This document shows, one piece after another, positions 56,801 to 64,000 of a stretch of DNA of 64,000 nt. The notes below the pieces were generated by a model, which saw only the letters and a program-made list of their open reading frames with translations, made no database searches and was not told where the DNA came from. The DNA comes from Candidatus Zhuqueibacterota bacterium (GTDB lineage Bacteria; Zhuqueibacterota; Zhuqueibacteria; Residuimicrobiales; Oceaniaggregativiventaceae): NCBI GenBank assembly GCA_014728085.1, contig WJMF01000039.1, positions 1 through 64,000 of the forward strand. Reading direction: 5' to 3'. The first letter of the stretch is position 1. Every line of letters begins with the position of its first letter. Position numbers and translations under genes: made by a program.

Positions 56801-57713
56801 TTATCCAATCCGGATACGGTATCCACGCGAATTGCGCAACAGTTTAGAGGATCTGCGTAACGTTGTGATCCCGGCCGCCGGTGGCATTCAGCTACCACTG
56901 GGGCAGATGGCCTCCATAGACTATGTGCGGGGTCCTCAAATGATCAAAAGTGAGGATACATTTTTAACCGCCTATGTCATTTTTGATAAAAAAGAAGGCC
57001 ATGCCGAAATCGATGTCGTGGAGCAGGCGAAAACATACCTGAAGCATAAAATGGAAAATCAGGAATTGACGCTGCCGGCGGGCGTCAGTTACAAGTTTGC
57101 CGGTAATTATGAGAATCAGGTCAGAGCCGAAAACCGCCTCATGATTATTATACCTGTTTCGCTCTTTGTCATTTTTCTTATCCTCTATTTTACATTTCGC
57201 TCTGTGATCACCACAACCCTGATCTTTTCCAGTATTGCCGTGGCATGGGGAGGTGGCTTTTTGTTGATATGGTTGTATGGTCAGCCCTGGTTTTTGGATG
57301 TAGCACTGCCCGGCATTGATTTACGGCAACTGTTTCAGGTGCATCCGGTTAATCTCAGCGTTGCTATTTGGGTAGGTTTTCTGGCACTGTTCGGTATTGC
57401 TTCCGATGACGGGGTCATAATCGCCACCTATCTCGACCAGCAATTCGAGCGGCAAAAGCCGGACACGACCAGCAAAATCCGGAAGACCACGGTCGAAGCA
57501 GGACTGCGACGGGTTCGGCCAATGCTGATGACCACGGCCACTACGGTGCTGGCCCTGCTTCCGATTATGACCTCGACCGGAAGAGGGTCCGACATCATGG
57601 TGCCCATGGCCATCCCGGTGTTCGGCGGCATGTTGGTGGCGATCATAACCATGTTTGTTATACCGGTGCTCTATGCCATGCTGAAGGAGCATCAATTACG
57701 GAAAGAACGGTAG
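53856..57713 (+). CDS. cusA: Oversized CusA-type Cu(I)/Ag(I) RND efflux pump
   Basis: 1,285 residues versus about 1,040-1,050 in typical CusA. The proton-relay Asp lies in VGTIVDMGIVITEN near 435. Three Met of the CusA metal path can be placed in LYMPTTMPHAS, APVSMIETVIHY and RLVMLQSGMRAPMG. Two extra stretches explain the length: about 530-690 has additional hydrophobic helices and a loop before the GKEFMPSLDEG landmark, and about 770-850 has an extra segment around LRDENGGLISSRSGKPFRLW. Inner-membrane, proton-driven, exports Cu or Ag through CusB and the TolC channel. No metal-sensing regulator is adjacent, though a two-component pair follows on the opposite strand. Confidence 0.95.
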   Translation: MNNPENMTFLDKIIAFCLNNKIVIFLLLLIIIAWGVLVAPFDWDIFTDLRNPVSVDAIPDIGENQQIVFVEWPGRSPQDVEDQISYPLTTALLGLPGVKNIRSFSMMGFSTIYIIFRENIEFYWSRSRILEKLNSLPPGTLPDGVRPNLGPDATALGQVFWYTLEGRDPQGRPAGGWDLHELRTIQDYIVRYALMSAQGVSEVASVGGFVQEYQIDVDPDALRNYDITLPQVIQAVKNSNLDVGARTLEINNVEYVIRGIGFVKEISDLENAVITSVDNVPLFIKNVAHVSRGPALRRGALDKAGVEAVGGVVVVRYNENPLQAIQNVKEKIAEIAPGLPQKKLDDGSISQVTIVPFYDRTELIYETLNTLNSGLSQQILITIIVVLLLVMHLRSSILISAMLPLAVLMTFIAMKLFGVDANIVALSGIVIAVGTIVDMGIVITENIFKHLQSKKEDTSTFKVVFTATLEVGGAVMTAVLTTIVSFLPVFTLQAAEGKLFRPLAFTKTFALFSSIVLALLVIPPLAQLFFTGRIRGRRLRQWIYGIGLLLGILVSIFFALAAGLIIVLLSSAGLIQFMVPAIKTNRWLNIALVVLVTLILAAYWMPLGIGKGILNFFFVAITITFFLGFFQVIKHYYPRILRWALDHKSYFLILPATIVLMGVLTWLGFETLFGWLPRPVKRFAPVSTVAHAFPGLGKEFMPSLDEGAFLYMPTTMPHASIGEVMDVLRKQDMALQALPEIESAVGKLGRVESALDPAPVSMIETVIHYRDEYYQENNEYVKYRFDSDSVDYARDFDGNLMHALDHQPYKVKGIYLRDENGGLISSRSGKPFRLWRRALDTEYNPGRIPWTGIQSSNDIWDEIVRVTKIPGTTSAPKLQPIETRLVMLQSGMRAPMGVKVKGPDLEIIENVALEIETFLKEVPSIRSETVQADRVIGKPYLEIHIDRDKIARYGVSVKSVQDIIETAIGGKTISRSVEGRERYPIRIRYPRELRNSLEDLRNVVIPAAGGIQLPLGQMASIDYVRGPQMIKSEDTFLTAYVIFDKKEGHAEIDVVEQAKTYLKHKMENQELTLPAGVSYKFAGNYENQVRAENRLMIIIPVSLFVIFLILYFTFRSVITTTLIFSSIAVAWGGGFLLIWLYGQPWFLDVALPGIDLRQLFQVHPVNLSVAIWVGFLALFGIASDDGVIIATYLDQQFERQKPDTTSKIRKTTVEAGLRRVRPMLMTTATTVLALLPIMTSTGRGSDIMVPMAIPVFGGMLVAIITMFVIPVLYAMLKEHQLRKER

Positions 57714-57758
57714 AACGGAAATCACAGGATTAGCAATGCCTTTATTCACATTTTTGTA

Positions 57759-59129
57759 TCAAAATGGAATTTTGTTCTGAATAGTATACTTTTTCAACTT
57801 GTATCTCAGATGGCGTTCGCTCATACCGAGCAGGTCGGCTGCTCTGGTCTGGATTCCATTGGCTTTGCGGAGCGCTTCTGATATCAGTTTTTTTTCGAAC
57901 GCTTCGACCCGCTCTTTAAATGAACCGTTCGATAGAGAATAATTATCCGTTTCGCAGGCATTTTGTACACCCAGGGGAAGGTCATTGACCTGGATGATCT
58001 CGTCGCGGCTCAGAACGACCACCTGCTCAATAATATTCTCCAGTTCTCTCACGTTACCGGGATAATCGTATTTCATCAACCGGTCCAATGCTTCACGTGA
58101 AAAGCCGTCTATTTGTTTTTGGTTTTGATCTGCATAGCGCCGGATAAAGTGGTCGGCAAGAACGGGGATATCTTCCCGGCGTTGTCGCAGGGGCGGGAGA
58201 TGTATGTTAACCACATTCAAGCGGTAATAGAGATCCTGGCGAAAGAGACCATTCTTCACCTGTTCTTCCAGAGGGTGGTTGGTCGCGGCCAGGACGCGCA
58301 CATCGATCGAAAAAGGAGTGGAGGAACCGATTCGTTCGATTTGCTGTTCCTGCAGAACGCGCAGGAGCTTTACCTGGGTATGAAGCGGAATATCACCGAC
58401 TTCGTCGATGAAGAGGGTTCCGTGATTTGCCGCTTCAAAGCGTCCTTGTCGTTGCTGTTGGGCGCCGGTAAAGGCTCCTTTTTCATGGCCAAACAATTCA
58501 CTTTCGACAAGATTATCCGACAGAGCGGCCATATTGACGGCCACAAAGGGCTGATCCCGGCGGTTACTGGCATAATGTATAGCCCTTGCCACGAGTTCCT
58601 TGCCGGTACCGCTTTCCCCGGTGATTAATACCGTGGCATGGCTTTCCGCCACCCGTGCAGCAATATTCAAAGCCTGTTCCATTGCCGGACTGGTGCTAAT
58701 GATACCTTCGAAGGAAAGGCGTTCGTTAACGAGTTGCCGTAATCTCTTGTTTTCCGATACAAGCTGTTTGTGTTCCAACGCTCTGGAAAGGGTCAATTCG
58801 AGCTGTTCCAGATCCACCGGTTTGGTTATGTAATCCACAGCGCCGTTTTTCATCGCTGCCGTGGCATCCTCGATACTGCCATAGGCAGTCATCATAATTA
58901 CATCGATATTGGGATTCAATGCTTTGATTTGTTTTAATAATTCCGCCCCGTCCAACTCCGGCATGCGCATATCGGTTAACACCAGGTCTATCGCTTGCTG
59001 CCGAAGAATCTCCAGAGCCTCCAGCCCGTGTTGGGCAGCATGGATGGTATGTCCTCTTTTTTTTAAATATCCGCCCAGCATTTCCCGCTGGGATTTTTCG
59101 TCATCCACGATGAGTATTTTGTTTGACAT
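57759..59129 (-). CDS. NtrC/ZraR-family sigma-54-activating response regulator
   Basis: 456 residues. Receiver (1-120) with phosphoacceptor Asp in LTDMRMPELDG, a AAA+ core with Walker A GESGTGKELVARAIH (near 172), the sigma-54 contact loop GAFTGAQQQRQGRF and Walker B GTLFIDEVGD, then a Fis-type helix-turn-helix (RAADLLGMSERHLRYKLKKY). It activates sigma-54 promoters when phosphorylated by the kinase encoded 2 bases upstream. A -24/-12 promoter and a dyad lie in the divergent region (61255-61402), its most likely target. Confidence 0.96.
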   Translation of the reverse strand: MSNKILIVDDEKSQREMLGGYLKKRGHTIHAAQHGLEALEILRQQAIDLVLTDMRMPELDGAELLKQIKALNPNIDVIMMTAYGSIEDATAAMKNGAVDYITKPVDLEQLELTLSRALEHKQLVSENKRLRQLVNERLSFEGIISTSPAMEQALNIAARVAESHATVLITGESGTGKELVARAIHYASNRRDQPFVAVNMAALSDNLVESELFGHEKGAFTGAQQQRQGRFEAANHGTLFIDEVGDIPLHTQVKLLRVLQEQQIERIGSSTPFSIDVRVLAATNHPLEEQVKNGLFRQDLYYRLNVVNIHLPPLRQRREDIPVLADHFIRRYADQNQKQIDGFSREALDRLMKYDYPGNVRELENIIEQVVVLSRDEIIQVNDLPLGVQNACETDNYSLSNGSFKERVEAFEKKLISEALRKANGIQTRAADLLGMSERHLRYKLKKYTIQNKIPF

Positions 59130-59131
59130 GT

Positions 59132-61186
59132 TTACTCCGTTACGGGTAGATAAATTGTAAATACTGTACCTTCTTCGGGCTTGCTCTGCACATCGATTGT
59201 GCCATGATGTTGGGAAATGATCTGCTGTACGATGCTCAGACCGATTCCCGTACCCGTTTCCCGGGTGGTATAGTAGAGATTGAATATTTTGTCAAGCTCT
59301 TCCTCTTTAATGCCTTTGCCGTTATCTGTTATTTTGATCTCGAGACGATTATCCTCTTCTCTACACGAAAAATGAACCCGATCTCCCCGGGAACAAGCTT
59401 GTAGTGCATTTTGGCCGATATTGAGAAATACCTGTCCAAGCCGGTCTGCATCCGCTTCAATGTCGACCCGGGAAGGGCAATCGCTTGTGATTCGGATTCC
59501 CTTTTCAGCTGAAGATTGCTGTAAAAGCGTCATCACATTTTGCAAGACAGATTTGATATCGATTTTTGTTTTATTCAACTTGCCGGGTTTTGCAAATCGC
59601 AGGAATTGTTGAATGATATCGTTAATCCTGCGCGTTTCATTGACTATAGTGGATGCCATTGCGTTATATTCATCCTCTTGCGGTTTGAATTCGGTTTTAA
59701 AACGCTGCGCAATCATCCCGATGGCGTTCAGGGGATTGCGAATCTCATGTGCCACGCCGGAGGCCAGATGCCCCATGGCGGATATCTGGTTTTGACGCTT
59801 TAAATTCTCTTCCAGCTTTTTTTGTTCTGTAATATCTTTAACCACGGCGAAAACCGAGTCCAGCTCGCCACCTGGTGACATGACCAGCCCGATATAGAGC
59901 GATACGATGTATTCCTGACCGCTGAGAAATATTTTTTCTTCCTCATAGCGATGCGATCGCTTTGCAAGAAGCGCTTTTCGCAGATAAGGACAGAGAGCTT
60001 TGAGTTCGGTTTCACATGGTTTTCCCAATAGCTTTGCTGCCCGTACCTGAAAAAGCTGCTCTGCAAACGAGTTGACCAGAGTAAGATTGCCATTGCGATT
60101 GATGGCAACGACAGCATCCGACATGTTTTCGAGGATATTACCGGCATAGCTTTCGATACGTTGATAGGCTTTTTGCAACTCGCGATAATTTTGATGGCTG
60201 ATCACCCAGTTGGCCACGATGGCCCCAAATATGAGTAAAAGTAAAGAGGATATCACAATCCGGGTGATGCTGTTGCGCTGTGTCTCCTCGATGTGTTGTG
60301 TTCCCAGGCCGAGGCGGAGGATTTCCTTTTGGTCATAGGAAAAGGGATGGATGATTTCCAAAACCTTTTCGTCCTCATAGTCGACAAACCTTGTATATAA
60401 TTCCCCGGATTGCAGTGGGTCGTTGCTGCTTTTAAAGGGCAAGGTCAGAAAGGAATCTGCCGACATGGTGCTCATGGAATCCACACCCTCGGTAGCGATT
60501 AAAATATTGGCTGTATCCTGAAGGACGATATACTCGATGCCTGGATTTTTACCGATGTTCTGGATAAGCTTGCCCAGCCCGACGGTTTTGCGAAAATCGA
60601 GCATCTGTTGCGCATCGATATTCAGGACGATAACGCCGCCGAGACGGCGTCGCTTGGCAACAGCAAACCGCTGCCCCGGCCCAAAACGACTGCTGTGCAA
60701 TCCCATAATCAATTCATCATTACCCTCGATCCGAATAGCGTGCATGAGCTCGGGAGATGCCTGAGGTTGACTGTTGTGGAGATGCGCATGAGAACTTTTA
60801 ATGCGTTTGCCTTTTTCATTGTATATGTTGATTCGAAAAATACGATTCTGTTCCGATAAAGCATAAAGCTTTTCATCCGATAAAGCACCCAGATAATCCA
60901 GTTCTTCGATAAGACGGGCATTATTGAGCAATCGTTCGGCAACCAATTCTTCTGTAAGGGCATAAGAGACCAGGCTATTCCTTGACCCTTCTTCCAATGC
61001 CGTGATCAACGCTTTGGATTCTTCCTGCAAAATATGGACAAGCTCTCTTCTTGCGCTGATAATGTCTACGACAGCGGACACCAGCAAGATGCCTGCCAGC
61101 ACCAGGGTTACGGGCACCAGGACTTTGATACTTACCTGAAAAGGTCGCCGGGGCAGGTTTGATTTTTGTTGAAATGGAGATTGCAT
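59132..61186 (-). CDS. ZraS/AtoS-like membrane sensor histidine kinase
   Basis: 684 residues. TM1 at about 24-44, an extracytoplasmic sensor domain at about 45-310, TM2 at about 311-330, PAS at about 350-460 (ENMSDAVVAINRNGNLTLVN), HisKA with phosphoacceptor His in SGVAHEIRNPLNAIG (near 475), and HATPase (N box VFLNIGQNALQA, G1 DNGKGIK, G2 GTGIGLSIV). The external sensor looks like a dCache/sensory domain whose ligand is unknown. The cognate regulator follows after 2 bases. The gene is divergent from the Ca-binding-repeat gene at 61442. Confidence 0.93.
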   Translation of the reverse strand: MQSPFQQKSNLPRRPFQVSIKVLVPVTLVLAGILLVSAVVDIISARRELVHILQEESKALITALEEGSRNSLVSYALTEELVAERLLNNARLIEELDYLGALSDEKLYALSEQNRIFRINIYNEKGKRIKSSHAHLHNSQPQASPELMHAIRIEGNDELIMGLHSSRFGPGQRFAVAKRRRLGGVIVLNIDAQQMLDFRKTVGLGKLIQNIGKNPGIEYIVLQDTANILIATEGVDSMSTMSADSFLTLPFKSSNDPLQSGELYTRFVDYEDEKVLEIIHPFSYDQKEILRLGLGTQHIEETQRNSITRIVISSLLLLIFGAIVANWVISHQNYRELQKAYQRIESYAGNILENMSDAVVAINRNGNLTLVNSFAEQLFQVRAAKLLGKPCETELKALCPYLRKALLAKRSHRYEEEKIFLSGQEYIVSLYIGLVMSPGGELDSVFAVVKDITEQKKLEENLKRQNQISAMGHLASGVAHEIRNPLNAIGMIAQRFKTEFKPQEDEYNAMASTIVNETRRINDIIQQFLRFAKPGKLNKTKIDIKSVLQNVMTLLQQSSAEKGIRITSDCPSRVDIEADADRLGQVFLNIGQNALQACSRGDRVHFSCREEDNRLEIKITDNGKGIKEEELDKIFNLYYTTRETGTGIGLSIVQQIISQHHGTIDVQSKPEEGTVFTIYLPVTE

Positions 61187-61254
61187 CTGTATGGCAATCC
61201 TGTCTCTGTTTTTTTAAAATGTACGATTTTTTTGTTTTTAAATCAATGAATAGT

Positions 61255-61289
61255 CGACCATTTCGTCGAAAAGTTCGACTTTATGGTCG
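61255..61289. promoter_or_regulatory. 35-bp dyad, probable enhancer-binding (UAS) site for the adjacent NtrC-type regulator
   Basis: CGACCAT (61255-61261) pairs with ATGGTCG (61283-61289), and inside it GTCGAA (61265-61270) pairs with TTCGAC (61274-61279). Both arms share the same axis at 61272. It is 122 bp upstream of the -24/-12 elements, a normal distance for an activator of sigma-54 polymerase. It also lies 69 bases before the divergent kinase gene and could control it. Confidence 0.65.
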
Positions 61290-61386
61290 TTTTTTTTTGT
61301 TTGGGTTTTTCTCTTTTTTCGCTTTTTTGTTATTTTTTATTGAAAACATTAAAGTTATATTTATTTCATGTTCCGATGCCGAGTTT

Positions 61387-61402
61387 TGGCATACTGCTTG
61401 CA
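61387..61402 (+). promoter_or_regulatory. Sigma-54 (-24/-12) promoter
   Basis: TGGCATACTGCTTGCA: the -24 GG and -12 GC are 10 bases apart, and TGGCA and TTGCA match the consensus closely. It would start RNA near 61413, 29 bases before the ATG at 61442. Confidence 0.8.
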
Positions 61403-61441
61403 AATAAAATACCAGAATTAGTGCAATATAGGAGAAAATCG

Positions 61442-62146
61442 ATGAATCGTTTTTTACAAATAATCCTCATCAATGCGATGTTGATGATTTTTGCCTCAAC
61501 CCGGGTTGTCGCTCAAACGGAGAGCAATGAAAACAAAGCGGTGGAAAATAAAAAAGTACCGGCCTACAACCCCAAGGCTCCGGATCATGACGGCGATGGC
61601 ATTCCCAATGGTCAGGATCCGGACTATCAGCGAAAAGCCGGTCAATCCTCTGTGGATAAGAACGACGCCGGGCAGCAGCCGTTTTCCGGAGAGGGAGAAG
61701 GTGATACCGGCGAGACAGATCCGGATACCGGATCGGAAGTTGATCTTCAGAGTCCAAACAAAGAGCAATTGCAAAATCGACACAGCCAGCCCAACGGTTT
61801 TGTCGACGAGAACGGCGACGGTCTGAACGATAATGCTCCGGATGCCGACGGTGACGGTATTCCCAATGGCCAGGATGAAGACTATGAGCCTCCTCGTGAT
61901 GGCAGGGGATGGGGAAGAGGTCACGGCATGCACGGTTTTATCGATGAGGATGGCGATGGATTTAACGACAATGTTCCCGCTTTCTTTGAGCCTGACGGAA
62001 AAAAAGGGGGGTGGCAGCGGCCGGAGGAGTGTTTTGGCCGGGGAGCTCGAGCTGGTCAGGAGTTCGGTCGGGAACCGGGAAAGGCCGGTCCCGGCGGTCC
62101 GGCCGGCAAAGGCAAAGGTCCCGAAGGCGGTAAAGGTGGCGAATAA
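61442..62146 (+). CDS. Secreted acidic protein with calcium-binding (thrombospondin-3/EF-hand-like) repeats
   Basis: 234 residues. Signal peptide (MNRFLQIILINAMLMIFAS to AQ at about 25). At least four repeats of the D-x-D/N-x-D-G type: DHDGDGIPNGQDPDY, DENGDGLNDNAPDADGDGIP and DEDGDGFNDNVPAFFEP. The C-terminal tail is glycine/proline/lysine-rich (GPGGPAGKGKGPEGGKGG). AGGAGA stands before the ATG; an upstream frame to 61283 is rejected because it would run through the promoter. Being under the sigma-54 promoter and next to a barrel and a cytochrome suggests a role at the cell surface, perhaps matrix or docking. Confidence 0.8.
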   Translation: MNRFLQIILINAMLMIFASTRVVAQTESNENKAVENKKVPAYNPKAPDHDGDGIPNGQDPDYQRKAGQSSVDKNDAGQQPFSGEGEGDTGETDPDTGSEVDLQSPNKEQLQNRHSQPNGFVDENGDGLNDNAPDADGDGIPNGQDEDYEPPRDGRGWGRGHGMHGFIDEDGDGFNDNVPAFFEPDGKKGGWQRPEECFGRGARAGQEFGREPGKAGPGGPAGKGKGPEGGKGGE

Positions 62147-62195
62147 ACAATTGTTCTCTCGGATGATTAAATCCACATAAACCAGGGTGACAGAT

Positions 62196-63332
62196 ATGAA
62201 AGTATCCTTTTTTCTTTTTTCAATGCTTCTGATCCTCCTCGCAGTTCCCGCTCAGGCTCAGTTCGGCGTTTCGTTTCAAACCTATGGTGGCTATGCCAGC
62301 AATGTATTTGCCAATTATCGTCAATTACCCGATTATTACAATGCTCTTACTGCCAGCGTTTATCATGACTGGATCGATTCCAGTTCCGGTTTGCGCCTGT
62401 CCTATCAGGGTGATTTAACCCTGTTTGATGAGTATAATTATCGAAATTTTCATACGCATGAGCTTGGCATAAAAGTGTACACGTATACAAGTTCAACGGG
62501 TAACAGACTGAATGCCGGTGTTGACATCGCAAAACGGCTTTATAACGGGGATTATCGCTGGTATGAATACAATCAGGCGTATGTTTATAGCAATATTAAG
62601 GTCATTCTATCACATCAACTCTATGGTTATGCCGGCGGCGATTTTCGGGTGCGCAAGTACAGCCTTTTGGTTCCCTTTTCTTACTGGCAGAATACATGGT
62701 TTTTGCGCCTGAGCCGGTTTTTTAACAGTGGTACGTCGGTGATTCTTGAGGGAAACTATTTTCTTAAAACCTATCTCAATAACAACACAGTCAGCCCCTT
62801 GCCGGAGTTTCCCGAACTCTATACCTCCGGTACTGGTAACAACAGACAAATCGCTGCCAGCCTGCGGTTGGCACAATCCATTGATTCCAGGACGGGCATT
62901 AATGCGGAGATTGTTGTCAGACGTACCTTGAATAACTCTGTTCGCTATCTCGGTACCGGAGATGGACTCTATTATTCTGATGATGATATTTTTGATGATC
63001 CATACAGCTATGACTCTGAGCAGCTGAATATAAGCTTGAAACGCAAGTTCGGTTGGAACATCCGGATGTCAACGGGCCTTGTCTTTATGGATAAACACTA
63101 TACCGGGCGTTTGGCGCTGGATTTAGACGGATATGCTTTTGCAGATTCGAGAATGCGGCATGACAAACAATCCCTGATATGGATCTCTTTTGACAAGTCT
63201 TTTCGCTATTTGCGTGCTTTACAACCCATCACCCTGGCGGTCGATCTCGCCTGGATGCAGAATTTTTCCAATGATCCCTATTACGATTATAAAAAGAGCT
63301 ATTTTTCCGTCGGACTGGCCCAAAGTTTTTAA
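62196..63332 (+). CDS. Outer-membrane beta-barrel, porin-like candidate beside a multiheme cytochrome
   Basis: 378 residues. Signal peptide MKVSFFLFSMLLILLAVPAQA. Many amphipathic strands rich in Tyr/Arg/Asn follow (for example FQTYGGYASNVFANYR, HELGIKVYTYTSSTG and ending KKSYFSVGLAQSF). AGGGTGA stands before the ATG at 62196; a GTG at 62187 is less likely. It is 49 bases after the Ca-binding-repeat gene and 107 before the cytochrome. A conduit for electrons or substrates is plausible; there is no proof from sequence alone. Confidence 0.65.
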   Translation: MKVSFFLFSMLLILLAVPAQAQFGVSFQTYGGYASNVFANYRQLPDYYNALTASVYHDWIDSSSGLRLSYQGDLTLFDEYNYRNFHTHELGIKVYTYTSSTGNRLNAGVDIAKRLYNGDYRWYEYNQAYVYSNIKVILSHQLYGYAGGDFRVRKYSLLVPFSYWQNTWFLRLSRFFNSGTSVILEGNYFLKTYLNNNTVSPLPEFPELYTSGTGNNRQIAASLRLAQSIDSRTGINAEIVVRRTLNNSVRYLGTGDGLYYSDDDIFDDPYSYDSEQLNISLKRKFGWNIRMSTGLVFMDKHYTGRLALDLDGYAFADSRMRHDKQSLIWISFDKSFRYLRALQPITLAVDLAWMQNFSNDPYYDYKKSYFSVGLAQSF

Positions 63333-63439
63333 AGGAATACTTTTTCAGGAAATTTTGATTCTCACTTGTATATTCGCTCCTAAATGAATATCTTTTATCA
63401 AGAGTTGTCAATTGATATTTGCATCACCTGGAGGTGAAT

Positions 63440-64000
63440 ATGCACATGTATCGTCTTGTCTTGATGATCCTGATCAGCGCCTGTTTAATCTCTGCAGCAG
63501 AAAACAATTCCGCCGGGCGCTGTATGGTTTGCCACAAGGAAAAAACAAGGGGACTCTACAATCAGTGGTTTAACTCCTCTCATGCCATGCACAATGTTAC
63601 CTGTATAGATTGCCATCGGGCGAAAAAGAATGAAAAGGATTCATTTTTACATTACGATGCTTACATTGCCACTCTGGTTACCCCAAAGGATTGCGGCACC
63701 TGTCATCCTGCAGAAATGAAACAAGTGTCTGGTTCACATCATGCCAGGGCCGGGCAGATTTTGGAAAGCAATGATGCGTATCTCGCTCACGTCGCTGCCG
63801 GTCATCCGGTTGCAATTCAGGGATGTGAAAGTTGTCATGGCGCCAATGTCGTTATCGACAGCAAAGCTGAGAACAAGCTGGCCAAAACCACCTGGCCCAA
63901 TTCCGGTATCGGTCGTATGAATCCGGATGGTTCGCTGGGCTCCTGCAATGCCTGTCATACCCGCCATGCGTTTTCCCGGGCCCAGGCCCGTCAACCGGAA
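63440..64000 (+). CDS. HAO-like multiheme c-type cytochrome (C terminus outside window)
   Basis: At least 187 residues are visible. The N terminus MHMYRLVLMILISAC is a signal peptide and fits a lipobox (ISAC), so it may be a lipoprotein. Five CxxCH heme sites appear: CMVCH, CIDCH, CGTCH, CESCH and CNACH. The segment SCNACHTRHAFSRAQARQPE is characteristic of the hydroxylamine oxidoreductase-like octaheme family, so three or more further hemes are expected beyond the edge. It acts in the periplasm or on the surface in nitrogen-oxide or electron transfer. GGAGG sits five bases before the ATG at 63440. Confidence 0.9.
   Translation, partial: MHMYRLVLMILISACLISAAENNSAGRCMVCHKEKTRGLYNQWFNSSHAMHNVTCIDCHRAKKNEKDSFLHYDAYIATLVTPKDCGTCHPAEMKQVSGSHHARAGQILESNDAYLAHVAAGHPVAIQGCESCHGANVVIDSKAENKLAKTTWPNSGIGRMNPDGSLGSCNACHTRHAFSRAQARQPE

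Noticed and set aside
61283-61441. Upstream extension of the Ca-binding-repeat gene to 61283
   Set aside because: It would run through the sigma-54 promoter, lacks a ribosome site and would add a poly-hydrophobic run before a clean signal peptide starting at 61442.
1-64000. tRNA, rRNA, CRISPR arrays, phage or plasmid origins
   Set aside because: I looked for tRNA T-arm patterns, repeat-spacer series and integrase or replication genes on both strands and found none.

Overview
The window reads as a chromosomal piece of a Gram-negative (diderm) bacterium of the FCB superphylum, most like Calditrichota/KSB1-type lineages. This placement is inferred from the protein mix: SBBP-repeat and beta-helix surface protein, S74 tail-spike-like protein, many small outer-membrane barrels, a dockerin-like C-terminal remnant, sigma-54 enhancer-binding regulation, CusCBA and a multiheme cytochrome. 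No rRNA, tRNA, CRISPR array or complete insertion sequence was found. Most genes sit tightly packed on the + strand.

Layout. 0-4.4 kb: a giant minus-strand surface protein (SBBP propeller, CSLREA-like segment, beta-helix), cut by the window edge and preceded by a perfect 11-bp-stem hairpin. 5.3-9.5 kb: glycan-degradation genes (sulfatase, an apiosidase-like glycosidase broken by an internal deletion, a GH84-like enzyme), then an IS3-family remnant. 10-13.3 kb: S74 protein and two envelope barrels. 13.3-17.2 kb (minus): FrhB-type iron-sulfur flavoprotein, Yip1 protein, and a CPA2 antiporter whose expected Asp-Asp pair reads Asn-Asn. 17.5-38.4 kb: a long + strand run with an MFS carrier, PTPS and GTP cyclohydrolase I, a UPF0173 hydrolase, an S55 (SpoIVB-like) peptidase, a beta-propeller protein, an NrnA-type DHH phosphoesterase with no ordinary start codon, two overlapping sensor kinases, polyprenyl synthase, UDP-glucuronate decarboxylase, GT9, RsfS, ArgS with a diverged HIGH motif, PfkB kinase, YjbQ, an orphan ECF ATPase, a collapsed ThuA gene and a CAP protein. 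39-49 kb: hybrid kinase, YchF, rhomboid, GT2, a beta-hydroxyacid dehydrogenase, a GH15-like protein and a large lipoprotein, then a self-contained mini-regulator unit (promoter, palindromic operator, 78-aa GntR winged helix, terminator). 50.8-57.7 kb: a CusCBA-type Cu/Ag efflux operon with a DUF3347-tailed adaptor and an oversized pump. 57.8-61.2 kb (minus): a sensor kinase and sigma-54 activator pair. 61.4-64 kb: the probable target of that pair, made of an acidic Ca-binding-repeat protein, an outer-membrane barrel and a HAO-like multiheme cytochrome cut by the right edge.

The most interesting block is 57.8-64 kb. The two-component pair faces a promoter with exact -24/-12 spacing (GG-N10-GC, 61387-61402), 122 bp downstream of a 35-bp dyad (61255-61289). 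This suggests a signal-controlled secreted or outer-membrane electron-transfer module. The second theme is gene decay by internal deletion: the apiosidase-like gene, the ThuA gene, the IS3 fragment and the dockerin-like fragment show repeated loss of accessory secreted proteins.
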